Origin: Cymodocea nodosa
Lineage: Eukaryota; Streptophyta; Magnoliopsida; Alismatales; Cymodoceaceae
DNA: 64,000 nt
Assembly (NCBI GenBank): GCA_036874045.1
Contig: CM072335.1
Span: 11,490,001 to 11,554,000 of the forward strand
Reading direction: 5' to 3'
A model generated the notes under the pieces. The model searched no databases, had not been told where the DNA came from, and saw only the letters and a list, made by a program, of their open reading frames with translations. The position numbers were made by a program, and so were the translations under genes. This document shows, piece by piece, positions 1-11,101 of the stretch. Position 1 is the stretch's first letter; every line of letters starts with the position of its first letter.

Positions 1-1440
1 ATTTTTATTCAAGGTTTCAATTACAATATACAATTCAATTCTCCTCAAAAATTGTAGATGCAATTATATTTCGATACCATGTATCATCTAAACAATTTCA
101 TAACTACAAACAGAAAAAACTAATTTATGGAATTTAAAATATTTCTCCCTGTTTGAGATCTTTCTTCTTCTTCTTTTTCTTTTTCAGCAATTCTTTAGTG
201 ACGAATATCTTGTCTTTCCATGCTTCACCGAATTTGCTTTCTTCTGATACTTCAAATCTTCAGTGACGAAAATCTTACCTTTTTATGCTTCACTGAACTT
301 TCTTCCACTTGAGAGATTTTTCCTGAAGAGGTGTTTTTTATCCCTGAAAAAGATTTTTCTTTTGGTGTGCAGGGATGGTTTGATCCTTGAAAAGATTTTT
401 CTTTTTGTGTACAAGGATGGTTTGATCAACGAGAACTCTATGCCTTTTATACTGTATCTTCATTTCATGCATATCCTCCACGTTTAATCACTACCAGTTT
501 TCCACTTCTCCACGTCTTTTCTTTTTCCTTCATCGAAACACACACGTTCCAACCCACGTTTATATTTCAAATTTCCTTTAATCATCAGTCTTGGATCTCT
601 GAAAAATTTCCTACATAATAAACTTTCTCGTCCAAAAGTTTTTCATGTGTAATAAGAAGTCGTTACTTTAATGTTAACTAAACGAGTAACACAAGTATAT
701 ATATATAACTTAACGTTTCTAACTTAACGAGTTCACCATGTGCTATTTCACGTGACAAGTACTGTAGCTAACTCAATGAACTAAGTCTGTGGTGTTATGC
801 TATCTCAACGAACCATCTCCGTTGTGTTATGATAACTCAACGAACCAGTAATAAACAAATGTTTTTATAATAAGAATTTTACCACGTGCAAAAATAACAA
901 CTTAAGTTTATAACGTTAACCTAACGCGTTGCCTTAGTGTTCAATATAGCAACTCAACGCGTTTAGTTATGTTAACTTAACGAGTTAAACATGTGCACCT
1001 CACGTGATACAATACAACATTCGTAACTTATAATTTCACCACGTGTATAACACTAACTTAACGAGTTCGTCTCTTCTTTTACTCACGTGACCTATTTTAA
1101 CCTTTAAGCCTCTAACTTAACGAGTTCTCACATGACCTCTATACAAACAAAACTCTAACTTAACGAGTTGTCTAAGCGTGCACTGTTCATGATACAGAAG
1201 ATATAACTTTAAAACATATCATGCTTTTCAATAAAACCACACGTTAACTTAACTTTTAGTTAAATGAGAAATTAATGTAATGAAACGACTAGTTATTAAC
1301 TTCAGATCCAATACAGACAAGTATTTATATCATTAAGCTTTTTCTGTATTAATTGATGATTTTAATTTCTTTTCACAAGCAATTGAGCAAATATGATTAT
1401 TTTCATTCAGCACACATCATCAAAACAAAAATACTCAACA
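1..1440 (-). mobile_element. Copia (SIRE-type) LTR, minus strand, cut by window edge
   Basis: The segment matches the other Copia LTRs of the window in reverse orientation. It starts inside the LTR, roughly 120 bp short of its 3' end, and stops at 1440 with the reverse complement of TGTTGAGTATTTTTG, the usual 5' LTR end. It carries the reverse AATAAA near 4-9, the TATA box at 444-451 and the repeated AACTTAACGAGTT and CACGTG modules at about 700-1250. The sequence to its right is Gypsy pol, so this copy inserted into the Gypsy element just after RNase H. The right target duplication should be AAACC (1441-1445); the left one lies outside the window. It could be a solo LTR or the 5' LTR of an element lying to the left. 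Confidence 0.9.
444..451 (-). promoter_or_regulatory. LTR TATA box
   Basis: TATAAAAG on the minus strand, at the same place in all eight LTRs of the window. It fits the U3 core promoter, with transcription start expected about 30 bp downstream. Confidence 0.75.
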
Positions 1441-3060
1441 AAACCAGATCAGGACATTTCTTAAATAAGTATGGGTCTTCCCAATAGTAATATTTTACTC
1501 TTGAGAAAAACAATTTCTTATCCTATCTATTCCAATCCTTAGGTATTAAACTAGTAACTAAGTAATTATCTATGTCTGCATACCAAGGTATTGTGTTTAT
1601 GGTCATTAACTGTTCATCAGGAAAATTATCCTTAATTTCAATATTGATTTTTCTATTTGTAATCTTGATAAATGATCTGCTACTACATTCTCACAACCTT
1701 TTTTATCTTTAATTTCTAGATCAAATTCTTGTAATAATAATATCCATCGGATCAATCTAGGTTTAGTCTCTTTCTTTGCAATTAGATGTTTTAAAGTTGA
1801 ATGATCCATGTATACTATTACTTTAGCTCCAATTAGATATGATCTAAACTTCTCTAAGGCAAACACAACAGCTAACAACTCTTTTTCAGTAGTTGTGTAA
1901 TTAACTTGAGCATCATTTAAGGTTTTGCTTGCATAATGAATCACTCTAGGAGATTTTTCTATCTTTTGTCCTAACACTGCTCCTACATCAAAATTAGATG
2001 CATCGCACATTAATTCAAATGGATGCCTCCAATCAGGTGCTTGAATTATAGTAGTTGAAATTAAGCAAGTTTTAAGCTTGAAAAATGCTTCTTTGCAATT
2101 TTTATCAAAGTTGAATGGGACATCTTTCAATAGATTAGTTAAAGGTCTAGCTATTTTGCTAAAATATTTAATAAATCTTCTATAAATCCAGCATGTCCTA
2201 GAAATGATCTAATATCTTTTATTGATTTAGGTTCTGGTAGATTAGAAATTACTTCTATTTTAGCTTTATCTACTTTCAACCCCTTCTTTGAAACAACTTA
2301 ACCCAAGACGATTCCTTGATTAACCATGAAGTGACATTTTTCCCAATTTAGAATCAGATTTTTTTCCACACAGCGTTTTAATACTTGGTCTAAATTATTT
2401 AAACACACTTCATATGAAGTTCCATAAATAGTAAAATCATCTATAAATATTTCTAAAAAATCTTCAGTCATTCTAGTGAATATGCCCTACATACACCTTT
2501 GAAAGGTGGTTGGTGCATTGCATAATCCGAATGGCATTCTCTTAAAAGCATAAGTTCCATTAGGACAGGTGAAAGTTATTTTCTCTTGATCCTCTAATGC
2601 TACTAGAACTTGGTTATATCCTGAATACCCGTCTAGGAAACAAAAATATTCTTGCCCTACTAATTTCTCTAGCATTTGATCTATAAAAGGTAAGAGAAAA
2701 TGATCTTTCCTAGTTACAGCATTCAGCTTTCTATAGTCTATACACACTCTCTAGCCTGACTGAATTCTAGTAGGTATCAAGTCCTGACTTTCATTCCTAA
2801 TTACTGTTAATCCTGATTTCTTGGGAACTACATGGATTGGACTAACCCATGAGCTATCAGAAATCGGATAAATTATGTCATTATCTAACCATTTCACTAT
2901 TTCCTTCCTGACTACTTTAAAGTTTGGATTTAATCTCCTCTCAGGAATTCTAACAGGTTTAGCATTCTCCTCTAAATATATATGGTGACAGCATAAAGTT
3001 GGACTTAACCCTTTTATATCAGTCATAGTCCATCCTATTGCTTCTTTATAAGTTTTTACT
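1441..3060 (-). pseudogene. Gypsy pol: reverse transcriptase and RNase H (broken)
   Basis: Reverse transcriptase and RNase H of the Gypsy element, which copy its RNA to DNA in the virus-like particle. Reading from 3060 downwards: the region before RT palm (KSGLTVIRNESQDLIPTR), the palm (CIDYRKLNAVTRKDHF at about 2745, GYSGYNQV, MPFGLCNAPTTFQ), the catalytic loop FIDDF near 2440, then RNase H ([44 protein letters not shown] at 1650-2050) and the linker with PWYADI and a YYYWEDPYLFK-like stretch (1450-1600). FIDD in place of YVDD and VADHLSRL fit Athila-type pol. Stops and frameshifts occur, for example near 2750, 2480 and 2300, so it cannot be expressed as is. Confidence 0.85.
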
Positions 3061-4199
3061 GCATCTTTTAATTTAGCTATTTGATCCTCTTTTAAATCTG
3101 AAGCAATAATGATTGGACATGTTCATTTTTCTTCCAGAAATATATAGGCTAATTCAGGGGGTAAAGGTTTTAATTCTAAATGTTGCCCATCAGAAGCAAG
3201 AGCTCCTAATTGAACATCCTCATTTTCTAAATTAATTTCTTCTTAATCTCCTTCTATATTTATGCTTTCACTTTCCTCTAAAGTTTCAAAATTGAGTTGC
3301 CTATTTAATTCTTCTTGAATCACATCATCTAGCATATCTCCTTCATCCTCTAAAAAGTCTATGGTATGTAAGGACGTTTCTATCTCCTCGAACTTTTCTG
3401 GTTTGAAAATGTTTAATTGAGTATCCTCATTGCCATATGATAACTTCATTACTCCACTTGTATAATTTATAACCGTCCTTGATGTTGCTAAAAATGGTCT
3501 TCCTAAAATTAAAGATGTATCATTATTTTTATGCTTAATTTGTTAGGAATCCAAAATTATAATATCAATAGGATACATAAAGTTTTTAATTTTAATTAAG
3601 ACATCCTTTATTTTTCCTCTAGGGTATCTTATACTTCTATCAGCTAATTGAATAACCGTACTAGTAGGAGTTAAGCCTTCTAATCCTAAGGATACAAATA
3701 TATCACTTGGCATAACATTTATACCAGCACCTAAGTCTATTAAGGTTCTTTCTAAAATGGTATTTCCTATGGTGCATGATATAACAGGGATTCCAGGATC
3801 AGATAACTTTTTAGGAATTTGTGGCAGAAATAAGGAACTACTTTGCTCAGCTAAAAAGATTTTCCTTAAAACTTTTTGCTCTCTATTCTTAGTATGCCAA
3901 TCCTTAAGAAATTTAGCACAAGGTGGCATTGTCTATAATAAGTCTAACAAAGGAATGTTAACTTGTACTTTTTCAAAAATTTCTCTAATTTTTTATTGTT
4001 TTTTAGGAAATGTTTGTTGTAATCTTTCAAGATAGGGTGCTAATGATTGTGATTTAAAAGATTCTTTTTCTTTCATTTGATTTGTTTGATCATTCTTAGT
4101 CACATTTTTTGATTCAGAATTTTTATCATTGATTTCTATATTTTCAGATATTATATTTTCATTATCATTTTGATTTGTCTTCTTACCCATCATTCTATT
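3061..4199 (-). pseudogene. Gypsy gag end and aspartic protease (broken, cut by Copia insertion)
   Basis: The middle of the Gypsy polyprotein. From 4193 downwards: a low-complexity gag tail rich in N, K and E, then LAPYLERLQQTFPKKQ, then the retropepsin (3543-3929) with the active site written DLGAGINVMP, followed by VIQLADRSIRYPRGKIKDVLIKI. In Athila-type elements the usual DSG/DTG of retropepsins is DLG, so this is a family trait and not damage. The acidic 3243-3449 stretch is the protease to RT linker. In-frame stops lie near 4010, 3930, 3543 and 3243. The upstream half of gag continues at 14952 across the Copia insertion. Confidence 0.8.
4195..4199. repeat. Target-site duplication, left copy (CTATT)
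   Basis: CTATT directly before the LTR edge at 4200, matched by CTATT at 14952-14956 directly after the other LTR edge. A perfect 5-bp duplication is what Copia integrase leaves. Confidence 0.9.
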
Positions 4200-5685
4200 T
4201 GTAGGATCGTATGGCTACACAAGAGGGGAGTGAATTGCGTATCTTTAATATTTTCTGAAATATAATTGAAACTTTAAAACTCAAAAACAAGGCGAGACAT
4301 TGTTTTCATAAAATCATTTTTATTCAAGGTTTCAATTACAATATACAATTCAATTCCCCTCAAAAATTGTAGATGCAATTATATTTCGATACCATATATC
4401 ATCTAAACAATTTCATAACTACAAATAGACAAAACTAATTTGTGAAATTTAAAACTTTTCTCCCTATTTGAGATCTTTCTTCTTCTTCTTTTTCTTCTTC
4501 AGCAATTCTTCAGTGATGAATATCTTGTCTTTTCATGCTTCACCAAATTTGCTTTCTTCTGATACTTCAAATCTTCAGTGACAAAAATCTTACCTTTTTA
4601 TGCTTCACTGAACTTTCTTCCACTTGAGAGATTTTTCCCAAAGAGGTGTTTTTGTCCCTGAAAAAGATTTTTCTTTTGGTGTGCAGGGATGGTTTGGTCC
4701 TTGAAAAGATTTTTCTTTTTTTGTGCAAGGATGGTTTGATCCTTGAAAAGATTTTTTGTTTTGTGTGCAAGGATAAATTGATCAACGAGAATTCTATGCC
4801 TTTTATACTGTATCTTCATTTCATGCATATCCTTCACGTTTAACCACTACCAGTTTTCCACTTCTCCACATCTTTTCTTTTTCCTTCATCAAAACACACA
4901 CGTTCTAACCCACGTTTATATTTCGAATTTTCTTTAATCATTAGTCCTAGATCTCTGAAAAATTTCCTGAAAATAAACTTTCTCGTCCAAAAATTTTTCA
5001 TCAGTGTAATAAGAAGTCATTACTTTAATGTTAACTAAACGAGTAACACAAGTATATATATATAACTTAACGTTTCTAACTTAACAAGTTCATTATGTGC
5101 TATTTCACGTGACAAGTACTGTAGCTAACTCAATGAACTAAGTTTGTGGTGTTATGCTATCTCAACGAACCATCTCCGTTGTGTTATGATAACTCAACGA
5201 ACTAGTAATAAACAAATATTTTTATAATAAGAATTTTACCACGTGCAAAAATAACAACTTAAGTTTATAACGCTAACCTAACGAGTTCGTCTCTTCTTTT
5301 ACTCACTAACTTAACGAGTTATCATGTGACCTATTTTAACCTTTAAGCCTCTAACTTAACAAGTTCTCACGTGACCTCTATACAAACAAAACTCTAACTT
5401 AACGAGTTGTCTAAATGTACACTGTTCATGATACAGAAGATATAACATTAAAACATATCATGCTTTTCAATAAAAACACACGTTAACTTAACGTTTAGCT
5501 AAATGAGAAATTAATACAACGAAACGACTAGTTATTAACTTCAGATCCAATACAGACAAGTATTTATATCAGTAAGCTTTTTCTGTATTAATTGATGATT
5601 TTAATTTCTTTTCACAAGCAATAGTAATTGAGCAAATATGATTATTTTCATTCAGCACACATCATCAAAACAAAAATACTCAACA
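4200..5685 (-). repeat. Copia element 1, 3' LTR
   Basis: 1486-bp LTR, TG...CA ended. It has three copies of the ~38-bp leader repeat (about 4650-4780), against two in most LTRs and one in this element's other LTR. The reverse AATAAA is at 4319-4324. Confidence 0.92.
4800..4807 (-). promoter_or_regulatory. LTR TATA box
   Basis: TATAAAAG on the minus strand in the U3 region of the 4200-5685 LTR. Confidence 0.7.
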
Positions 5686-5700
5686 ATCTCCCCCTTTTTG
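5686..5700 (-). promoter_or_regulatory. Polypurine tract (plus-strand DNA primer)
   Basis: CAAAAAGGGGGAGAT on the minus strand directly next to the 3' LTR, the expected position of the RNase H-resistant primer for second-strand synthesis. Confidence 0.85.
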
Positions 5701-6186
5701 ATGATGACAAAACCATATTAAATCAATTATGAAATATGTTTAACTCAACAAAGCACCTTCGTTGGGTTAACTTTTAATTCAACAAACTTGTTTGTTGACT
5801 TAAGTTCACTTAAGCTTATTTCTATTGTTTGTGTAAATTTTACCTCTCAGAACTAAAACTCTCAGATGTCAATAATTATATAAGTATCAGTTTTCTAATT
5901 ATCATTTGTCAGATTACAATAACTATTTAAATAGCATCTCCTTTTATAATATATATATGCAATTAAGATCATAATCATCTTTTTATAATATTTCTCCCCC
6001 TTTTTGTCATTAATCAAAAAGATAATTACAGAGAATATATATATATATATAAGAGATATAATTACAACAACTCTTTCTGTAAACAAGAATAATAATTGAA
6101 GACATTTACAGAAAAATGTATTGTTCAATCAAATCAAACAAGTAATACAAACATTACATTTTGTATTCAGAAACAAACAAAAACAG
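5701..6186 (-). other. 3' untranslated region with second polypurine tract and (TA)n run
   Basis: No coding sequence. It holds a second polypurine tract at 5993-6006 (CAAAAAGGGGGAGA on the minus strand), a short TA run at about 6037-6050 and a dyad around AACAAAGCACCTTCGTT (5746-5770). The same block recurs in the other elements at 41644-42057, 50634-51122 and 56170-56653. Confidence 0.75.
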
Positions 6187-8453
6187 TTATCGACCCCTCC
6201 TAAGTATATCACTTATAGCATTACATATTTTATCTCCTAGATGCCTAATATCATTTCTGATGTCCTTAAGCACTACATCTAAGTCAAGAGGTAGCTGGGT
6301 TTGCTGTTCTGCTTGAACTGAATAACTTCGTTGTTGTTGTTGTATATGGTCTGTATCAGGTTGTTGTTGTTGTTGTCGTTGAGGTTTATGCATGGCTTGG
6401 AATTTTTGCAAATCCTTGACACTAAATGCTCTCATACCTTTAGTTTCAGAGGGCCAGTCAGATAAAGTCAATTGGCTTGTAAGGATTCTACATACAGCAT
6501 CACCATAAAATAACTTTGAACTCATATGCTATAGTTGAGACATAAAAACATCAAACCAATTTATTTGAATTCTATTCAGCTGGCCATAAGTTGCATATAA
6601 ACAGCTTCTACTGACTTCCAAATTGTGTCCAACTCTCTGAAATAAATTTGCATGCAATATATTTGCAATAAACATTGCCTCTGCATTCAGATTTTCCATT
6701 AATCTCATTTCAGAATATACATTTAGAATTTTTGATAAAGACTGAATGTTCCATTCCAGTTGTCTTATTATGTCAAATCTGTTGGTAACAACAACACCTT
6801 CATTCTTTAATCCTAAAACTTCAAAAATTAACTCAGGAGACAATATAAACTCCTGTTCATTTATTTGAATTTTTAGAAAATTTCCATTCTTGTCCAGATT
6901 GCTATAAAAAGCTACAATAAGCTCTATGTATTGCTTCCATTTCGTTCCTACTGGCAAGAATTTAATGAGGCCTTGAAACTCAAACAGATCTCTTATTTCC
7001 ATCAAATTTCTGAATTTTATTGGACGAGCATGCAGAATCTGACATGTAATCAGATTATTGTATTTCTGCAATGCTTCTTCAGATCTAAAATGAATTGCAT
7101 TACCTTGAATTTTTAATATTGTACACAAAGAAGGTGATACCTGAAGCCGTGATTTAGAGTTTAATTCATCTTCAGGAACCTCTTCTTCAAAATAAATGTC
7201 ATGTTCTTCCTCTTCCAAAATATTATCTTGAAGCTGCTCAGGTAAACTTGATTCTTCAGCTTCAACAGTGTTAGGAACATTGTCAATATGCTCAACATTC
7301 ATTTGTTTAGTCTCTATAGAATGTTCAGAGTACAATTTTTCCACAAATTCTACAACCGGTGTATTTGTCTGTAATTGTTCATTTTGTTCAACAGATATTT
7401 CCACTGATTCATGTTGTGAATTCTCAGAATTACTTCTATAGATTCTGTAGAAGGCTGGTTAACTTTTAGCTCTTCTGGAGACTTAACAATTTCAATATCT
7501 GCTACTCTAGACAATTCAGCCTTTGAACTAGTTACTACCTCAACATTGTCAATTATATCTGCAACAACTTGTTCAATGTCAAGTGCTTGATGCTCTGATT
7601 TGTCAATTTCTGCATCATCAGGACTTGTACTAATAGAAAAACTTGAGCTCATATTTGACTTGGATTTCTTCTCAAGTTTTCTAGCAAGGGAAAATAAAGT
7701 CTCATTATCTTCATCAGTTTCAGTGTGTTCGGAACTGATGAGTTTATCAGATGCACAATAAGGTACAATGTCTAGACATACATTGTCCTTTGGAAATAAA
7801 TTTTCATCTGATTTTCCTTTTTCAAAAGACTTTGTTTCCTTAGACATAATTTTTCTGACTTTCCTTGTTCTATAACATTTTTGTTTCTCCTTTTCAAGTA
7901 TTGCTATTTTCTTTTCAAATTGCTCCATAAAAGTTTTCTACTTTAATTCTTCTAAGGCACTTTCTATTGCAACGGCCTTTCGAAGACTGTCAACTTTTGT
8001 TTTGTCTACAGCAATATCTGATTCTACTTGTTTTGAATATAAAGGAGTAGGGATAGCTGATTCATGCTCTTCCTCAAATGCATGTAGTCTTGTACCATTT
8101 ATAGGAGTTTGAGGAGTTCTATTTGATGAACCTACACCTTTTTCCAAATATTTTGCATACTGTTCCAAAAATGCAATCTCAGCACATTTCATTCTGTATT
8201 CTCTATCATATTTACTTCGAATACCCATGTATGTAATATTTGCATCAGTATGTTGTAGTTCTTGTCTAACTTCATCTAATATTCTCTGAGGAAAGAAGTA
8301 ATCTTTATAAAGTTCTTCTAACCATTTGTCCACTCGAAATATTTTCTAGAACCAAGTACGTGGAACTTCATCATTCTCTATTTCTTTTCCTTTTGCATCT
8401 CTTCTGCTTTTGCCTTTTCCTCTACCACGACCTTTGTAGAAGTTGGAGACCAT
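6187..8453 (-). pseudogene. ORF3 (env-position protein) of Copia element 1, broken
   Basis: Third ORF downstream of pol, starting at ATG 8453 (MVSNFYKGRGRGKGKS-like) and ending at the TAA at 6187. Order of regions: a basic Gly/Arg/Lys-rich start, a conserved LYKDYFFPQ and TYMGIRSKYDREYRMK stretch, a long acidic Glu/Ser-rich middle, a folded-looking domain (FLPVGTKWKQYIELIVAFYSNL ... SPELIFEVLGLKNEGVVVTNRF), a poly-Gln run and a C-terminal amphipathic helix ending in ISDILRRGR. No signal peptide or membrane segment is visible. Damage: nonsense codons near 8347 and 7935 (the latter CAG to TAG against the copy at 39283) and a frameshift around 7400. Its function is not known. Confidence 0.8.
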
Positions 8454-8535
8454 CGTCGTAGGTTGTAACAGCAACAAGCGAGAAATATTTTCTTGACAAA
8501 GTTTACAAATAACCTTAGTCCCCGTGTAATAAGTG

Positions 8536-8543
8536 TTTAAATA
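8536..8543 (-). promoter_or_regulatory. TATA-like box upstream of ORF3
   Basis: TATTTAAA on the minus strand, about 90 bp before the ORF3 ATG, as in the other copies. Confidence 0.45.
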
Positions 8544-8601
8544 GGGATTTTAGGCGTATAACTCAACGTGAAGAGAAGTCGGGTTTAGAAATTAAATAAA
8601 T

Positions 8602-8622
8602 ATTGAATAAAGTTTATTCAAT
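8602..8622. repeat. Perfect dyad upstream of ORF3
   Basis: ATTGAATAAA, one base, TTTATTCAAT. It is also found in the copies at 28673, 53512 and 59067. Confidence 0.8.
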
Positions 8623-10034
8623 CAAGGTACCTGAAATATTCAAGTATAATTCGTTGAGTTAACTAACCTAACGAGTAAAACGCTGTCTAGAGGTAGTTTT
8701 ACACGTTACCTTATCTAACATAATGTCTAGTTATACACCAAATTTTGGATGCTTCTAATTGAAACATTCCGAAAACAGCACATATGCTAAACTTAACATT
8801 ATCTTAAGAACATTGTAAACTATTTGAACATTTTATCCTTTGAATCTAAAATAGTTTATTTGTCTTTTTAAATTATTTCATCAAGATTTTAAGAGGACAT
8901 TAATTCAGATTAACTAAGATTTGTATTTTAAATTATATTAATCTGTTTTTGACATTGTTAATGCTCTCCCAAAAAATATACTTCAAATATATTCAATCAA
9001 AATACAAAATATACATGTAGTGACAATAGATGTTAAGTATAACTATACTTTTACATTATCTTTTCAGAGACTTCCGTTATCCTTACATCATCAAAAATGA
9101 TTTCCAGAATCAATTCCTACTGTATATGAATCAAAACACAACTTTGAACTCAATTTGATTAATTCAAGGAGAATAAAAGAATGTATCTCAAATAAACATT
9201 TTCAAAAGTACTAATGTTGATTCAATAAATCAGTAGTCATATTGGTATAAACTATATGCGATTCAAAGATATCTGTAATTAATGAAACAACTTTTTCTTT
9301 CCAAAACAGTAAATATTGATAATTTTCTTTAAAAGTTAGTTTGAAAAACTTGAATCATACAAGAGCTTTCTAATGTACCCGTGTAATGAGCTTTCAGTCA
9401 ACAATCCCAGATCTGATCTAGACTTTAGGTTGCCAGATTTAAAGAATCCTTTTTTAGGATAACAATCCTTACATACCTATCTGCTCAACTACAAAAGGCT
9501 CGTGATCAAACTGATCAATAAACTCCCAAAGATTTTTACTTTGTAAGCACTTTTCATTTTAAGCACAGTATATATGTATTCCATTAATACAGATGCAATA
9601 AAACACAAATCTCATACAATTTTTACTTCTATGATTGTACTGAGAATATGAATCAGTTTCAATAAACTTATACTTTTGATTAACAGTTTAAGATGAGTTG
9701 CATATAACTTATTCTACAAGTTTAATCAATTAAGTCAAATTTATGCATGATCATATGCATTTTCCTTGATTGAAAGAAAACATTTAATCAAAATTTTAGA
9801 ATGTTAGAAGTATTTAATGTTTTTCATTTACATTTCCACTTAAAATCGTAAAAACCATTAAAATTGATAAACTACTTAAAATCAATAAGATACTACTATG
9901 ATTTTACAATAAATACATAGTATCTTAAGCAGCAGTTCAGATATTACTTTAGATATTTATAATAAGTATATAATATCTATGAGGTGAACAACATCATCAA
10001 TAATATTTATCTTTTTATGAGGAGTTTAAGCATT

Positions 10035-11101
10035 TTACACATCACATAGCCTACAAATACCTAAATTTAATCTAATGTTGTAGAATGTATTTTCGTCTAG
10101 AGGTTTTGTAAATATATCAGCTAATTGATTTTTACTAGACACAAATTCTAATTTAATTTTACCTTTAATTACGTTATCTCTTAGAAAATGATGTCTAACC
10201 TCTATATGCTTTGCTCTTGGATGTAATACAGGATTTTTGGAAAGATTTATTGCAAAACTACTATCACAATAAATCTCAGTTGTATCATAAGATAATTCAA
10301 AATCTTCTAAAGTTTGCCTTATCCACAGAATCTGAGCACAACACAGTGCAACAGCAACATATTCAGCTTCTGTAGTGGAAAGTGCTACATAGTTTTGCTT
10401 TTTACTAAACCATGACACCAAATTATTTCCCAATAATTGACATGTGCCACTGGTACTCTTTCTATCAGATTTAGATCCTGCATAATCAGCATCAGTATAG
10501 CCTATAAGATCTATTGAACTATCCTTAGAATAATACAATCCAAAATTTTTAGTTCCTTGTGTATATCTAAATATTCTTTTAACTGCAATTAAGTGTGATT
10601 CTTTAGGATTAGATTGAAATCTAGCACAAACACACATAGCAAACATAATATCAGGTCTACTAGCAGTCAAATAAAGTAAAGAACCAATCATACTTCTGTA
10701 TTTTCTTTGATCTATAGATTTTCCTATGTCATCAATATCTAACTTTAAAGTAGTACTCATAGGAGTTCCACGAATCCTTGTATCATTAAAATTGAATTTC
10801 TTAAGCATTTCATCTGCATATTTTTCCTGATTTAAAAATATACCTTTATCTATTTATGACACTCAGCAAATTAAAACCTAGGTTTTCTACAAATAGTACA
10901 TTCGAAATAACACAAGTAGGAGTTATTTGAACATTGCCCATACCTATGATTTTATCTTTGCTTTTGTTTCCAAATGTTACACTTCCTTTCATGGTATTTG
11001 TAAAATTTTGTAATAAATGATAGACTTTTTTGTTTGGTCATGTGACTTGACGCTCCACTGTCCAAGATCCATTTTGATGTTGTTTCCTCCTGCAACACAA
11101 A
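10035..11101 (-). pseudogene. Copia element 1 pol remnant: protease start fused to RT end and RNase H
   Basis: Starts right after the gag UAA at 11102-11104. The protease active site is intact (WILDSGASSHMT, about 11030-11080) and continues to NLGFNLLS-type residues, then at about 10855 the sequence jumps to the end of RT. The C-terminal part (10035-10850) has RNase H motifs YTDADYAGSKSDRKSTSG, ALSTTEAEYVA, KHIEVRHHFLRD and the family's usual end LNLGICRLCDV. The missing segment corresponds to about 61322-63386 of the element at the right end, some 2.06 kb, and the two sides are in different frames. Confidence 0.9.

Larger units (their letters stand above)
8454..10034 (-). other. Spacer between pol and ORF3 with possible ORF3 promoter
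   Basis: No coding sequence on either strand. On the minus strand it has a TATTTAAA box at 8536-8543, a 10-bp-arm perfect dyad at 8602-8622, LTR-like AACTCAACG and CCTAACGAG motifs near 8550-8680, and a purine-rich tract near 8962. The same spacer lies between pol and ORF3 in the other copies. Confidence 0.7.

Noticed and set aside
3700-3740. Inactivating change in the Gypsy protease (DLG in place of DSG/DTG)
   Set aside because: DLGA is normal in Athila-type elements as far as I know, so it is not treated as damage.
4598-4837. Short open frames of 63-90 codons across the LTR TATA box (also 32182, 43249, 49456, 54969)
   Set aside because: They begin upstream of the TATA box and cross the repeated leader units; the same sequence in several LTRs explains their recurrence. 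No transcript from the LTR start would include the ATG.
6037-6052. (TA)n and poly-Gln codon runs as notable microsatellites
   Set aside because: Short and part of every element copy; no separate feature needed.
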